A DNA stretch of 64,000 nucleotides from SCN-70-22 sp046327755 (GCA_046327755.1 JAXLXW010000001.1:620001-684000), one strand, 5' to 3'; counted from the first letter of the stretch, positions 9,304-18,061 are shown. The notes: a model not told the origin generated them from the sequence alone. Made by a program: numbers and translations.

Positions 9304-9885
9304 ATGCTCCACACCCTGATCGCCGTCATGCAGGACCGCCCCGGTGTACTGAACCGCGCCGTCTCGCTCTTCCGCCGACGCGGCTTCAACATCGAGTCGC
9401 TCGCCGTCGCCTCGACCGAGACGCCGGGGCTCTCGCGCATGACGGTCGTCGTCAACCGCGACGACGTCACGCAGGTCGTCTCGCAGCTGCAACGCCTGGT
9501 CGACATCGTCTCCGTCCACGACGTCACCTTCGACCGCGCGGTGACCCAGGAGATGTGCCTCGTCCGGCTCGGCCCTGCCGGCCATCGCCTGGCCGAGATC
9601 CTGGGGCTGGCCCGCGAGTTCGATGCGCGCGTCGTCGACGCGTCGCCGCAGGCGATGGTGCTGGCGATCATGGATGCCCCCGCGACCATCAGCGCCTTCC
9701 TCGATCGCGTGCAACGCTTCGGCATCGAGGAGATCACGCGCTCCGGCCGCATCGCCATGTCGATGACGACGCCCGCGCGCGGCGCGCGCCCCTCGCCCAA
9801 CGCCAACGCGAACCCCAAGGACTTCGCCCCCGCCGATCCGTTCCAGGCCCAGGCCGACGGATTCGCCGACGAAGAGGCCGCCTAA
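9304..9885 (+). CDS. ilvN: Acetolactate synthase, small (regulatory) subunit
   Basis: 193 residues from ATG 9304. The N-terminal ACT domain is clear (LIAVMQDRPGVLNRAVSLFRRRGFNIESLAV), and ALS_ss_C follows to about residue 155. The family binds valine at the ACT dimer interface and restrains the large subunit. The last ~35 residues (PARGARPSPNANANPKDF onward) are a low-complexity extension beyond the usual ~160-residue core. The gene ends in GCCTAACC, one of the recurrent CCTAAC sites of the window. Confidence 0.95.
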   Translation: MLHTLIAVMQDRPGVLNRAVSLFRRRGFNIESLAVASTETPGLSRMTVVVNRDDVTQVVSQLQRLVDIVSVHDVTFDRAVTQEMCLVRLGPAGHRLAEILGLAREFDARVVDASPQAMVLAIMDAPATISAFLDRVQRFGIEEITRSGRIAMSMTTPARGARPSPNANANPKDFAPADPFQAQADGFADEEAA

Positions 9886-9896
9886 CCATCGCGTCC

Positions 9897-9942
9897 GCTC
9901 GTCCGCTCGTCTTCCCGTCCTCTCGTCTTCTCGTCTTCTCCT
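9897..9942. repeat. Homopyrimidine spacer between ilvN and ilvC
   Basis: Second tract of degenerate CTCGTCTTCTCGTCTTCTC repeats, ending two bases before the ilvC start codon. The match to the ilvB-ilvN spacer suggests a common origin or function. No ribosome-binding purine stretch is present for ilvC. Confidence 0.75.
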
Positions 9943-9944
9943 CC

Positions 9945-10967
9945 ATGACTCGACTCTACTACGACGCCGACGCCTCCCTCGACCAACTCTCGTCGCGCCG
10001 CATCGCCGTCATCGGCTTCGGCTCGCAGGGGCACGCCCACGCCCTCAACTGCCGCGACTCGGGGCTCGATGTCCGCGTGGGGCTCCCCGCGTCGTCCGCG
10101 TCGCGCGCGAAGGCAGCGGCGGCTGGGCTCAAGGTGATGGGGATCCCCGAGGCGTGCGCCGAAGCGGACGTGATCATGGTCCTCGTCCCCGACCACGTGC
10201 AGAAGGCGATCTACGCCACTGACATCGCCCCGCACCTGACCGCCGGGAAGACACTGATGTTCGCACACGGCTTCAACGTGCACTTCGGCGCCATCGTCCC
10301 GCCCAAGGATGTGGACGTGAGCATGGTCGCCCCCAAGTCGCCCGGACATCGCGTGCGCGAACTCTACCAGCAGGGAGCAGGGGTGCCCGCGCTCTTCGCG
10401 GTGCACCAGGATGCGACGGGACACGCGAAGGCGGACGCCCTCGCCTACGCGCGCGCCATCGGATGCACGCGCGCCGGCGTCCTCGAGACGACGTTCCGCG
10501 AAGAGACCGAGACAGACCTCTTCGGCGAGCAGGCCGTGCTCTGCGGCGGCGTCTCGGCGCTGGTGAAGGCGGGCTTCGAGACGCTCACCGAGGCCGGGTA
10601 CAAGCCGGAGCTCGCCTACTTCGAGTGCCTGCACGAGCTCAAGCTCATCGTCGACCTGATGTACCAGGGCGGATTGAACTACATGCGCCACTCGGTCAGC
10701 GACACGGCGGAGTACGGCGACTACGTCGCAGGGCCGCAGATCATCACCGACGAGACGCGCGCCACGATGCGCCGCCTCCTGTCCAACATCCAGGACGGGA
10801 CGTTTGCGCGGAACTGGATCGCCGAGAACGAGACGGGGCGCGCCAACTTCGACGGCGCGCGCCGGCGTGATCTCCATCATCCGATCGAGCAGGTGGGGCT
10901 CGAGCTGCGACGCATGATGCCGTTCCTGCAGCCCAAGGAAGTACAACCGGGACAGGGGGGAGCATGA
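9945..10967 (+). CDS. ilvC: Ketol-acid reductoisomerase, class I
   Basis: 340 residues from ATG 9945 (MTRLYYDADASL), the class I length. It performs isomeroreduction of acetolactate or acetohydroxybutyrate with NAD(P)H and Mg. The Rossmann motif is AVIGFGSQGHAHALN. The knotted C-terminal domain keeps the metal ligands in EETETDLFGEQAVLCGG and YFECLHELKLIVDLMYQGG. The middle motif MVAPKSPGHRVRELY is typical. The stop overlaps leuA (ATGA). Confidence 0.96.
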   Translation: MTRLYYDADASLDQLSSRRIAVIGFGSQGHAHALNCRDSGLDVRVGLPASSASRAKAAAAGLKVMGIPEACAEADVIMVLVPDHVQKAIYATDIAPHLTAGKTLMFAHGFNVHFGAIVPPKDVDVSMVAPKSPGHRVRELYQQGAGVPALFAVHQDATGHAKADALAYARAIGCTRAGVLETTFREETETDLFGEQAVLCGGVSALVKAGFETLTEAGYKPELAYFECLHELKLIVDLMYQGGLNYMRHSVSDTAEYGDYVAGPQIITDETRATMRRLLSNIQDGTFARNWIAENETGRANFDGARRRDLHHPIEQVGLELRRMMPFLQPKEVQPGQGGA

Positions 10968-12646
10968 GCACGCCATCCACGGCGACCGACGGCGGCGACG
11001 TAGCGATTCCGGCCGATCACGTCCGCGTCTTCGACACCACGCTGCGCGACGGCGAGCAGGCGCCGGGGTGCACGATGACGCGGGAGGAGAAGCTGCAGAT
11101 CGCCCGCCAGCTGCAGCGCATGGGCGTCGACATCATCGAGGCGGGCTTTCCGGCCGCCTCGCGCGGCGACTGGGAGGCGGTGCACGCCATCGCGCAGGAG
11201 ATCGGGCACGGCGCGGGCTCGCCGGTGATCTGCGGGCTCGCCCGTGCCAACGAGGGGGACATCGATCGGTGCGCCACCGCGATCGCGCCAGCGGCCAACC
11301 GCCGGATCCACACCTTCATCGCCACGTCCGACATCCACCTGGAGTACAAGCTGCGCATGACGCGGCCGCAGGTGGTCGATACGGCGTCCCGCATGGTCGC
11401 CTTCGCCAGGGCGCGGTGCGACGACGTCGAGTTCTCGCCGGAGGATGCCTGCCGCTCCGACCCTGTCTTCCTGCACGAGGTGCTCGCCGCGGCGATCGAG
11501 GCGGGGGCAACGACGCTCAACATCCCCGACACCGTCGGATACATCACGCCTGACGAGTACTTCGCGATCATCGCCGGCATCCGGGAGAATGTCCCCGGGG
11601 CGCGCCACGTCATCATTTCGACGCACTGCCACGACGATCTCGGCCTCGCCGTCGCGAACTCGCTGGCCGGCGTCCGAGCCGGGGCGCGCCAGGTGGAGTG
11701 CACGATCAACGGGATCGGCGAGCGCGCCGGCAACGCGGCGCTGGAGGAGGTCGTGATGGCGATGCACACCCGGCGCGCCTTCTACGGCATCGAGACCAAC
11801 GTCTCCACGCGGGAAATCGGACGCGCCTCACGACTCGTCTCGCAGTGCACGGGCGTGCGCACCCCGCCCAACAAGGCGATCGTCGGCGGCAACGCCTTTG
11901 CCCATGAAGCCGGCATCCACCAGGACGGCATCCTCAAGAACCGGCTCACCTACGAGATCATGTCGGCGGACCTGGTCGGCCTCGAGGGATGCCGCCTCGT
12001 CCTGGGCAAGCACTCCGGGCGCCACGCCCTGCGCAAGCACCTGGAGGGCAACGGGCACTTCCTCACCGAGGAGGAGTTCACGAACGTCTTCAACCGATTC
12101 AAGGACGTCGCCGACAAGAAGAAGATCGTCGATGACCGCGACATCGAGGCGATCGTCGCCGGCGAGACGATGCGTCCGCTCTCGATCTATCGACTCGAGT
12201 TGGTGCAGGTCTCGTCAGGCACGCACGCCATCCCGACGGCGACGGTGCGCCTGAGCGGCCCCGACGGCGCCCCGCTCGTGGCGGCCGCGCAGGGCGACGG
12301 TCCGGTCGATGCCGTCTGCGCCGCGATCAACCGGGTGGTCGGCGACGTTGCCGAGCTCGTGGAGTTCTCCGTGGACGCGATCACGGAAGGGATCAACGCC
12401 ATCGGCGGGGTGACGGTGCGCCTGCGCCCGACCGGCGACGAGGTCCTCCACGCGCACCCGCAGGAGGAGGCGCCGCGGGGCGTGCGCTTCACCGGCTTCG
12501 CGGTGCACACCGACATCCTCGTGGCCACCGCCGAGGCGTATGTGAGCGCGCTCAACTCGCTCATCCGCGCCCGCACCGCCGACACCAGCGGAATCACCAC
12601 GCCGGCGCACGGCAGTGCGCCGGTACCGGCGGGGAGCGCCACGTGA
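10964..12646 (+). CDS. leuA: 2-isopropylmalate synthase
   Basis: 560 residues from ATG 10964. First committed step of leucine synthesis: acetyl-CoA plus 2-oxoisovalerate. The TIM-barrel signature FDTTLRDGEQAPGCTM, the metal-site HCHDDLGLAVANSLAGV and the NGIGERAGN motif are intact. Residues about 400-540 form the LeuA dimer (leucine feedback) domain (SGTHAIPTATVRL). It overlaps ilvC by four bases upstream and leuC by four bases (GTGA) downstream, so it belongs to one tightly packed transcript. Confidence 0.95.
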   Translation: MSTPSTATDGGDVAIPADHVRVFDTTLRDGEQAPGCTMTREEKLQIARQLQRMGVDIIEAGFPAASRGDWEAVHAIAQEIGHGAGSPVICGLARANEGDIDRCATAIAPAANRRIHTFIATSDIHLEYKLRMTRPQVVDTASRMVAFARARCDDVEFSPEDACRSDPVFLHEVLAAAIEAGATTLNIPDTVGYITPDEYFAIIAGIRENVPGARHVIISTHCHDDLGLAVANSLAGVRAGARQVECTINGIGERAGNAALEEVVMAMHTRRAFYGIETNVSTREIGRASRLVSQCTGVRTPPNKAIVGGNAFAHEAGIHQDGILKNRLTYEIMSADLVGLEGCRLVLGKHSGRHALRKHLEGNGHFLTEEEFTNVFNRFKDVADKKKIVDDRDIEAIVAGETMRPLSIYRLELVQVSSGTHAIPTATVRLSGPDGAPLVAAAQGDGPVDAVCAAINRVVGDVAELVEFSVDAITEGINAIGGVTVRLRPTGDEVLHAHPQEEAPRGVRFTGFAVHTDILVATAEAYVSALNSLIRARTADTSGITTPAHGSAPVPAGSAT

Positions 12647-14118
12647 ACACCGCCGCCACGCCGCAGTCGGTGGCCTCCGTCAGTAGCAACGCTGCGACGG
12701 GCAGGCCGCGCACGATGCTCGAGAAGATCTGGGACGACCACCTCGTCCGCGCGGAGACCCCTGGGACCCCGGCGATCCTGTACATCGACTTGCACCTGGT
12801 GCACGAGGTGACATCGGCCCAGGCATTCAGCGAGCTGCGCGCACGCGGTCTCCCGGTCCGCCGCCCCGATCGCACCCTCGCCACGATGGACCACTCGACG
12901 CCGACGGTGCTCGCCCCGGGGGCGCGCACCCTGGCCGTCGCGGATCCACAAGCCGCATCGCAGCTGGAAACCCTGGAGCGGAATTGCCGCGCGTTTGGCG
13001 TCCCGCTCCTCGACCTCACGCACCCGGCGCGCGGGATCGTCCACGTGATCGGCCCCGAGCAGGGGCTCACCCAGCCCGGGATGACGATTGTCTGCGGCGA
13101 CTCGCACACGAGCACGCATGGCGCCTTTGGTGCGCTGGCCTTCGGGATCGGGACGTCCGAGGTCGCCGATGTCCTCGCCACGCAGTGCCTCCTGCAGTCG
13201 CGTCCACGAACGATGGAAGTGCGCGTGGACGGAACGCTTGCGCGCGGGGTCACCGCCAAGGACGTCATCCTCGCCATCATCGCGAAGATCGGCGTCGCCG
13301 GCGGTGCGGGACACGTCATCGAGTACACCGGCTCGGCGATCCGCTCGCTCGACATGGAAGGGCGCATGACCGTCTGCAACATGTCGATCGAGGCCGGAGC
13401 GCGCGCGGGGATGGTCGCGCCTGACGAGACGACGGTCAGCTGGCTCGCCGGTCGTCCGTCCGCGCCGTCGGGGACCGCGTGGGACGAGGCCGTGCAGCGT
13501 TGGAAGACCTGTCGTTCCGATGACGGCGCGCAGTACGACATGGTGGTCGAGCTGGACGGACGCGCATTGGCCCCGATGGTCTCCTACGGAACCAACCCGG
13601 GGATGACCATTCCCGTGACGGCCACCGTCCCGTCGCCCTCGGACATGGCCGACGCAACGGATCGCGCGCAACTCGAACAGGCGTTGCGGTACATGGGGCT
13701 CGCCGCAGGCCAACCTATCGAGGGACAGCGCATCGACGTCGTCTTCATCGGCAGCTGCACCAACTCGCGGCTGGGCGACTTGCGCGCAGCCGCCCAGGTC
13801 CTGGCCGGACGAACGATCGCCCCGCATGTACGAATGCTCGTGGTCCCCGGCTCCCAGGCGGTCAAGCAGCAGGCCGAAGCCGAAGGCTTGCACGACGTCT
13901 TTCGAGCGGCGGGCGCCGAGTGGCGCGAGAGTGGGTGCTCGATGTGCATCGCGATGAACGGGGACCAGATTGCCCCTGGCGAGTACGCTGTGAGCACCAG
14001 CAACCGCAACTTCGAGGGGCGTCAGGGAAAGGGAGGGCGCACCTTCCTGGCCTCGCCGCTCACCGCCGCCGCCAGTGCCATCCGCGGCGCGATCGCCGAC
14101 GTCCGCTCGCTCGCCTGA
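12643..14118 (+). CDS. leuC: 3-isopropylmalate dehydratase, large subunit
   Basis: 491 residues from GTG 12643. Aconitase-family subunit that, with LeuD, isomerises 2- to 3-isopropylmalate. All three [4Fe-4S] cysteines are present: one in VFIGSCTNSRLGDL and two in ESGCSMCIAMN. The substrate loop IVCGDSHTSTHGAFGALAFGIG and the N-terminal MLEKIWDDHLV are standard. About 20 extra residues precede MLEKIW. The true start could be the in-frame ATG before LEKIW (12715), but the GTGA overlap with leuA favours 12643. Confidence 0.95.
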   Translation: MNTAATPQSVASVSSNAATGRPRTMLEKIWDDHLVRAETPGTPAILYIDLHLVHEVTSAQAFSELRARGLPVRRPDRTLATMDHSTPTVLAPGARTLAVADPQAASQLETLERNCRAFGVPLLDLTHPARGIVHVIGPEQGLTQPGMTIVCGDSHTSTHGAFGALAFGIGTSEVADVLATQCLLQSRPRTMEVRVDGTLARGVTAKDVILAIIAKIGVAGGAGHVIEYTGSAIRSLDMEGRMTVCNMSIEAGARAGMVAPDETTVSWLAGRPSAPSGTAWDEAVQRWKTCRSDDGAQYDMVVELDGRALAPMVSYGTNPGMTIPVTATVPSPSDMADATDRAQLEQALRYMGLAAGQPIEGQRIDVVFIGSCTNSRLGDLRAAAQVLAGRTIAPHVRMLVVPGSQAVKQQAEAEGLHDVFRAAGAEWRESGCSMCIAMNGDQIAPGEYAVSTSNRNFEGRQGKGGRTFLASPLTAAASAIRGAIADVRSLA

Positions 14119-14120
14119 CC

Positions 14121-14726
14121 ATGCCGCCACTCTCCCGCCTCGAGAGCCGGGCCACACTCCTCGTGGTCGACGACATCGACACCGACCAGATCATCCCCGC
14201 GCGCTTCCTCAAGATCACCGACCGGCTCGGGCTCGGCGCGCACGCCTTCTCCGACTGGCGGTATCACGCCGACGGCTCGCCCAAGCCGGACTTTCCGCTC
14301 AATGCGCCGGACGCGCGCGAACGCCACATCCTCGTGGGTGGCCGGAACTTCGGCTGCGGCTCCTCGCGCGAACACGCGCCGTGGGCCCTCGCCGACTTCG
14401 GCGTTCGCGCCGTGGTCGCCTCTTCGTTCGCCGACATCTTCCGCAACAACGCCCTCAAGAACGGGATCGTCCCTGTGCAGCTGACGGGGGACGCGCACGC
14501 GGCACTCGTCGCGGCGCTGCGCGCCGATCCCGGCGCGACGGTCACAATCGATGTCGCATCCCAGCAGGTCGGTGTCGGCCCGGCGCGCTGGTCCTTTCCC
14601 CTCGCCCCCTTCGCGCGGCACTGCCTCCTCGAAGGGGTCGACCAGCTGGGCTACCTCCTCGCCGCGTCCGGCGACATCGCCGCCTACGAGGCGTCGCACC
14701 CGGCGACGATCTCGACGACTGCCTAA
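14121..14726 (+). CDS. leuD: 3-isopropylmalate dehydratase, small subunit
   Basis: 201 residues from ATG 14121, two bases after the leuC stop. The swivel domain of isopropylmalate isomerase: DIDTDQIIPARFL near the N-terminus and the anion-binding loop GGRNFGCGSSREHAPWAL. It completes the LeuCD heterodimer. Stop context is GCCTAACC. Confidence 0.95.
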   Translation: MPPLSRLESRATLLVVDDIDTDQIIPARFLKITDRLGLGAHAFSDWRYHADGSPKPDFPLNAPDARERHILVGGRNFGCGSSREHAPWALADFGVRAVVASSFADIFRNNALKNGIVPVQLTGDAHAALVAALRADPGATVTIDVASQQVGVGPARWSFPLAPFARHCLLEGVDQLGYLLAASGDIAAYEASHPATISTTA

Positions 14727-14747
14727 CCAGTTGCCTGTCTTGCCACC

Positions 14748-15851
14748 GTGAACGCCCTGATAGCGGCCCTCCCCGGTGACGGGGTGGGGCCCGAAGTCAT
14801 CACCGAGGCGCTGCGCGTCCTCGCCACCGTGGGCGAACGGTACGGTCACTCGTTCGCCGTCGAGCACGCCCTGGTCGGCGGCGCGGGAATCGACCAGGCC
14901 GGCTCATCGCTCCCCGAGGAAACCGCGGCGCTGTGCCAGCGCGCCGACGCCGTCCTGCTGGGCGCCGTGGGAGGGCCCGCGTGGGACGATCCCGCGCGTG
15001 CCGACCGCCCCGAGCGAGGGCTGCTCGCGCTGCGCCGCGTCCTCGGGACCTTCGCCAACATTCGACCGGTGCGCGTCTTCTCCGTCTCCCCCGAGTTCTC
15101 GCCGCTGCGCCCGGAACGGCTCGCCGGCGTCGACCTCGTGGTGGTGCGCGAACTCACCGGAGGGCTCTACTTCGGCCAGAAGCGTCGCTTTGTGCGCGAC
15201 GACGGTGTCGAGGTGGCCAGCGAGGATTGCACCTACTCCGTCCCGGAGGTGGAGCGCGTCGTGCGCATGGCGGGGGCGCTCGCGAGGACGCGACGACGCA
15301 AGGTCACCTCCGTGGACAAGGCGAACGTGATGGAGACGTCACGCCTGTGGCGTTCGGTGGCGGCGCGCGTGATGGCCGAGGAGTTCCCCGACGTGGCGTA
15401 CGACGTGGTCCTCGTCGACGCCTGCGCCATGCACCTCATGCTCAATCCGGCACGCTTCGACGTGATCGTGACGGAGAACCTGTTCGGCGATATCCTCACG
15501 GACGAAGCCGCCGTCCTGGCCGGGTCGATCGGGCTCCTCCCCAGCGCGTCGTTAGGTGCGCCACGCACGCCGGGAGGGCGCCCAGCCGGGTTGTACGAGC
15601 CGATCCACGGCTCGGCACCTGACATCGCCGGCCTGGGACGCGCCAATCCGGTGGGGACGATCCTGAGCGCCGCCATGATGCTGCGCGCATCGTTCGGCCT
15701 GGAGCGCGAGGCGTCCGCGGTGGAGCAGGCCGTGGATGGCGCCCTCACCGACGGCTGGCGCACCCCTGACGTGACGGCGCCGGGCCTCGTGCCGCGCAGC
15801 ACGCGCGAGGTCGGGACCGAGATCGCGCGCCGCGTGCTCGACGGCGCCTAA
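14748..15851 (+). CDS. leuB: 3-isopropylmalate dehydrogenase
   Basis: 367 residues from GTG 14748 (MNALIAALPGDGVGPEV). NAD-dependent oxidative decarboxylation of 3-isopropylmalate, last dedicated leucine step. Motifs are LLGAVGGPAWDDP, RPERGLLALR (substrate arginines), TSVDKANVMETSRLWR (catalytic Lys) and VTENLFGDILTDEA (metal aspartates). It closes the operon. Its TAA shares two bases with the stop of the convergent chorismate mutase gene, and no terminator lies between the two operons. Confidence 0.95.
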   Translation: MNALIAALPGDGVGPEVITEALRVLATVGERYGHSFAVEHALVGGAGIDQAGSSLPEETAALCQRADAVLLGAVGGPAWDDPARADRPERGLLALRRVLGTFANIRPVRVFSVSPEFSPLRPERLAGVDLVVVRELTGGLYFGQKRRFVRDDGVEVASEDCTYSVPEVERVVRMAGALARTRRRKVTSVDKANVMETSRLWRSVAARVMAEEFPDVAYDVVLVDACAMHLMLNPARFDVIVTENLFGDILTDEAAVLAGSIGLLPSASLGAPRTPGGRPAGLYEPIHGSAPDIAGLGRANPVGTILSAAMMLRASFGLEREASAVEQAVDGALTDGWRTPDVTAPGLVPRSTREVGTEIARRVLDGA

Positions 15852-16240
15852 CGCTCACCGGCGCGGGTCCCCTCCCCGGCGGGTGCCGCCAGGTCTGGTC
15901 GCAGTTCGCGCGCGTCGCGCAGGTAGACGTGTCGCACGCGCGCCCCCTCGCCCACCTCCACGTGCGCCAGGACGCGAATGCATCGCGGCAGCGCACCTGG
16001 GACATCGATCTCCTGTGCGCAGAGCATGGGGACGTCGCCCCACCCCGCGTCGCGCGCGCCGCGCGCGGGAAACTCGCTGCGCAGGTCGGGAGTGGCGGTC
16101 AGCATGAGGCTGATGACCTGCCCCACACCAATCCCGTTCTGTTCCATCATCGCCTGCAGCAGCTCCGTGGTCGCGGCGCACACCTCGCGCGCCGAGTCGA
16201 CCGGGACGGTGGTCGCCCCCTTGATGGCGCGAATGGGCAT
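15848..16240 (-). CDS. aroH: Chorismate mutase, AroH type
   Basis: 130 residues from ATG 16240. Matches the trimeric monofunctional AroH family rather than the helical AroQ type: MPIRAIKGATTVPVDSAREV at the start (Arg near residue 4), VGQVISLMLTATPDLRSEFPA in the middle, and the C-terminal VYLRDARELRPDLA. It converts chorismate to prephenate, feeding the dehydratase gene one base upstream. Last gene of an aroF-pheA-aroH transcript. Confidence 0.9.
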   Translation of the reverse strand: MPIRAIKGATTVPVDSAREVCAATTELLQAMMEQNGIGVGQVISLMLTATPDLRSEFPARGARDAGWGDVPMLCAQEIDVPGALPRCIRVLAHVEVGEGARVRHVYLRDARELRPDLAAPAGEGTRAGER

Positions 16241-16241
16241 G

Positions 16242-16859
16242 CTAGCGGGCGCCACGCACGACGGCGAAGGTGGTGATGTTGTCCTCGCGATCCCCGATGT
16301 CGCGGGCCAGCAGCTGCAATCCATAGCGCGCCGCGCACGCCTCCGAGGCGATCGCCGCCTCATGCCGGTTCCCCCGCGCCGCCACGTCGCGTGCCGCCCC
16401 CGCGGTGTCGTAGGCCTCGCGCGCGACGATGCCACGATTGCGCGACAGGAAGGCGCGGCACTGGGCGAGCGCAGCCGGGTGCGAATAGGCACTCGTGACC
16501 GCATCGAGCGTCGCGCCCGGGACACCGAGGAGGCAGTGGCGCACCGCCTGTCGCACCTCGCCCAGTGCATCCAGCCCCGCCCGGGCGATGGACGCGCGCA
16601 CCCCGCGAATCTCGCCGATGATCTCGTTATGCACGGGAAGCACGGCATACCCCGCCTTTCCGCTGCGTACCGCGCCGATCACGTCCTCGAAACTCCAGCA
16701 CGGCATCACCCACGCCCGCGCTCCCCACAACCGCTCGATCGCCAGGTGTCCGTACGCGCCGCGCTCCCCCTGGAACGCGACGACCGCCTGTTCCCCCGTG
16801 TGGGGGCGCAACCAGTCTGCGAGGTCTTCGGCGTCGTCGCGCCATCGGGCCGCCGACAT
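16242..16859 (-). CDS. pheA: Prephenate dehydratase without ACT domain
   Basis: 205 residues from ATG 16859. Converts prephenate to phenylpyruvate. The periplasmic-binding-like catalytic fold is recognisable: VAFQGERGAYGHLAIERLWG, YAVLPVHNEIIGEI, AYSHPAALAQCRAFL, AAIASEACAARYGL and the Thr-containing REDNITTFAVV near the C-terminus. It ends there, so the ACT domain that gives phenylalanine feedback in most PheA proteins is absent. The start ATG overlaps the TGA of the upstream DAHP synthase gene by one base. Confidence 0.9.
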   Translation of the reverse strand: MSAARWRDDAEDLADWLRPHTGEQAVVAFQGERGAYGHLAIERLWGARAWVMPCWSFEDVIGAVRSGKAGYAVLPVHNEIIGEIRGVRASIARAGLDALGEVRQAVRHCLLGVPGATLDAVTSAYSHPAALAQCRAFLSRNRGIVAREAYDTAGAARDVAARGNRHEAAIASEACAARYGLQLLARDIGDREDNITTFAVVRGAR

Positions 16860-17782
16860 CAGACGCTCCCCGCGCAGGCGGCGCGCGCACGGCGAGGGGC
16901 AGCGATGGGGAGGACACGCGCCTCCTCGTGTAGCGGGACCATGGGGCGGTGCAGCGCAGCCGCGACCGTCGCCAGCTGCAGCATCATCGCGTCGAACTGC
17001 GCGAACGACTGGGACTGCTCGGCGTCGCTGCGCGCCTCCGCCGGGTTCGGGTGCACCTCGACGATGAGGCCGTCCGCCCCCGCGGCAAGCGCGGCGAGGG
17101 CGAGCGGGGCGACCAGGTCGGCTCGTCCCGCCGCGTGCGAGGGATCGACGATGACCGGGAGGTGCGTCTCACGCTTGAGGACGGGAATCGCCGCCACGTC
17201 GAGGGTGTTGCGCGTCGACGACTCGAAGGTGCGGATCCCCCGCTCGCACAGGACGATGCGCGTGTTGCCGCGCACCGCGATGTACTCGGCAGCTGCAATC
17301 AGCTCGCGGACCGTGGCGGCGAACGAGCGCTTGAGCAGGACCGGGAGCCCCAACTCGCCCACCGCGGCGAGGAGCGGGGTGTTGTACATGTTGCGCGCGC
17401 CGATCTGCAGCACGTCGGCGTAGCGCGCGACGAGATCCACCTGGCGCACGTCGAGCACCTCGGTCACGACCGGGAGCCCCGTGGCGGCGCGTGCCGCCGC
17501 CAGCAGTTCGAGCCCGTCCGTTCCCAACCCCTGGAAGGCGTACGGCGAGGTGCGCGGCTTGAAGGCACCGCCGCGAAGGAGGCGAGCGCCGCCAGCCGCC
17601 ACGGCCCGCGCCGTCTCCACGATCATCGCCTCGCCCTCGACCGAGCAGGGCCCCGCCGCGACCACAAAGGCCCCGTCGCCGATCGTCACCTCACGGGCAT
17701 TCGCGTGCACGAGCCCCACCGCGACTTCGGTGGAGGCATGATCGCGTTGGTGCGACCGGGCGACGAGCGGGGTGTCGGACAT
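16859..17782 (-). CDS. aroF: 3-deoxy-7-phosphoheptulonate (DAHP) synthase
   Basis: 307 residues from ATG 17782. Joins phosphoenolpyruvate and erythrose 4-phosphate, the entry to the shikimate pathway. It is the KDO8PS-like short type: AGPCSVEGEAMIVETARAV, LLRGGAFKPRTSPYAFQGLG, NMYNTPLLAAVG, RGIRTFE and VDPSHAAGR. The N-terminal ferredoxin-like regulatory domain of Thermotoga-type enzymes is missing, so allosteric control is not evident. First gene of the Phe operon, after a Phe-rich leader peptide and attenuator. Confidence 0.92.
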   Translation of the reverse strand: MSDTPLVARSHQRDHASTEVAVGLVHANAREVTIGDGAFVVAAGPCSVEGEAMIVETARAVAAGGARLLRGGAFKPRTSPYAFQGLGTDGLELLAAARAATGLPVVTEVLDVRQVDLVARYADVLQIGARNMYNTPLLAAVGELGLPVLLKRSFAATVRELIAAAEYIAVRGNTRIVLCERGIRTFESSTRNTLDVAAIPVLKRETHLPVIVDPSHAAGRADLVAPLALAALAAGADGLIVEVHPNPAEARSDAEQSQSFAQFDAMMLQLATVAAALHRPMVPLHEEARVLPIAAPRRARAACAGSV

Positions 17783-17836
17783 GGGATCCTCGTAGCTGCG
17801 ACTGGTGACGGCCCGCACAGGCGAGACCGCCGGGGT

Positions 17837-17869
17837 GAAAACAAGAAGGCCCCCGATTGCTCGGGGGCC
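17837..17869 (-). terminator. Attenuator terminator before aroF
   Basis: A perfect 9-bp stem (GGCCCCCGA / TCGGGGGCC with a 4-base loop). On the minus strand it is followed by TTCTTGTTTT. It lies 55 bases upstream of the aroF start and 37 bases after the stop of the Phe-rich leader peptide, the expected place for an attenuator. Confidence 0.85.
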
Positions 17870-17906
17870 GCAGGATCGACGCTGCTGTTTGACCGCTACC
17901 GCATGG

Positions 17907-17993
17907 TCACGCGCGTGATCGCCGCCCCCCGGAGACCCGGAAGCCGGTAAACCACGTAAAGCTGAAGAAACGGGAGCGGGGAGCAGTCAACAT
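17907..17993 (-). CDS. Phenylalanine-operon leader peptide (putative)
   Basis: 28 codons from ATG 17993 to TGA 17907. Residues 9-18 read FFSFTWFTGF: five Phe and one Trp in ten codons. This is the hallmark of pheL-type control codons, followed by Arg/Gly-rich filler. An intrinsic terminator starts 37 bases later and aroF follows. If Phe-tRNA is scarce the ribosome should stall here and an alternative hairpin should open the terminator. The antiterminator pairing was not verified by folding. Confidence 0.82.
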   Translation of the reverse strand: MLTAPRSRFFSFTWFTGFRVSGGRRSRA

Positions 17994-18061
17994 GGTCCGC
18001 GCAATCTTGGGGCACTGGGCCGTTCGCGCAAGTAGGCACGAGGGCGCGATGCTGCTCCTCG

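Noticed and set aside
9228..9942. CRISPR array
   Set aside because: Repeats are degenerate, only about 10 bp, without regular unique spacers, and no cas genes are near.
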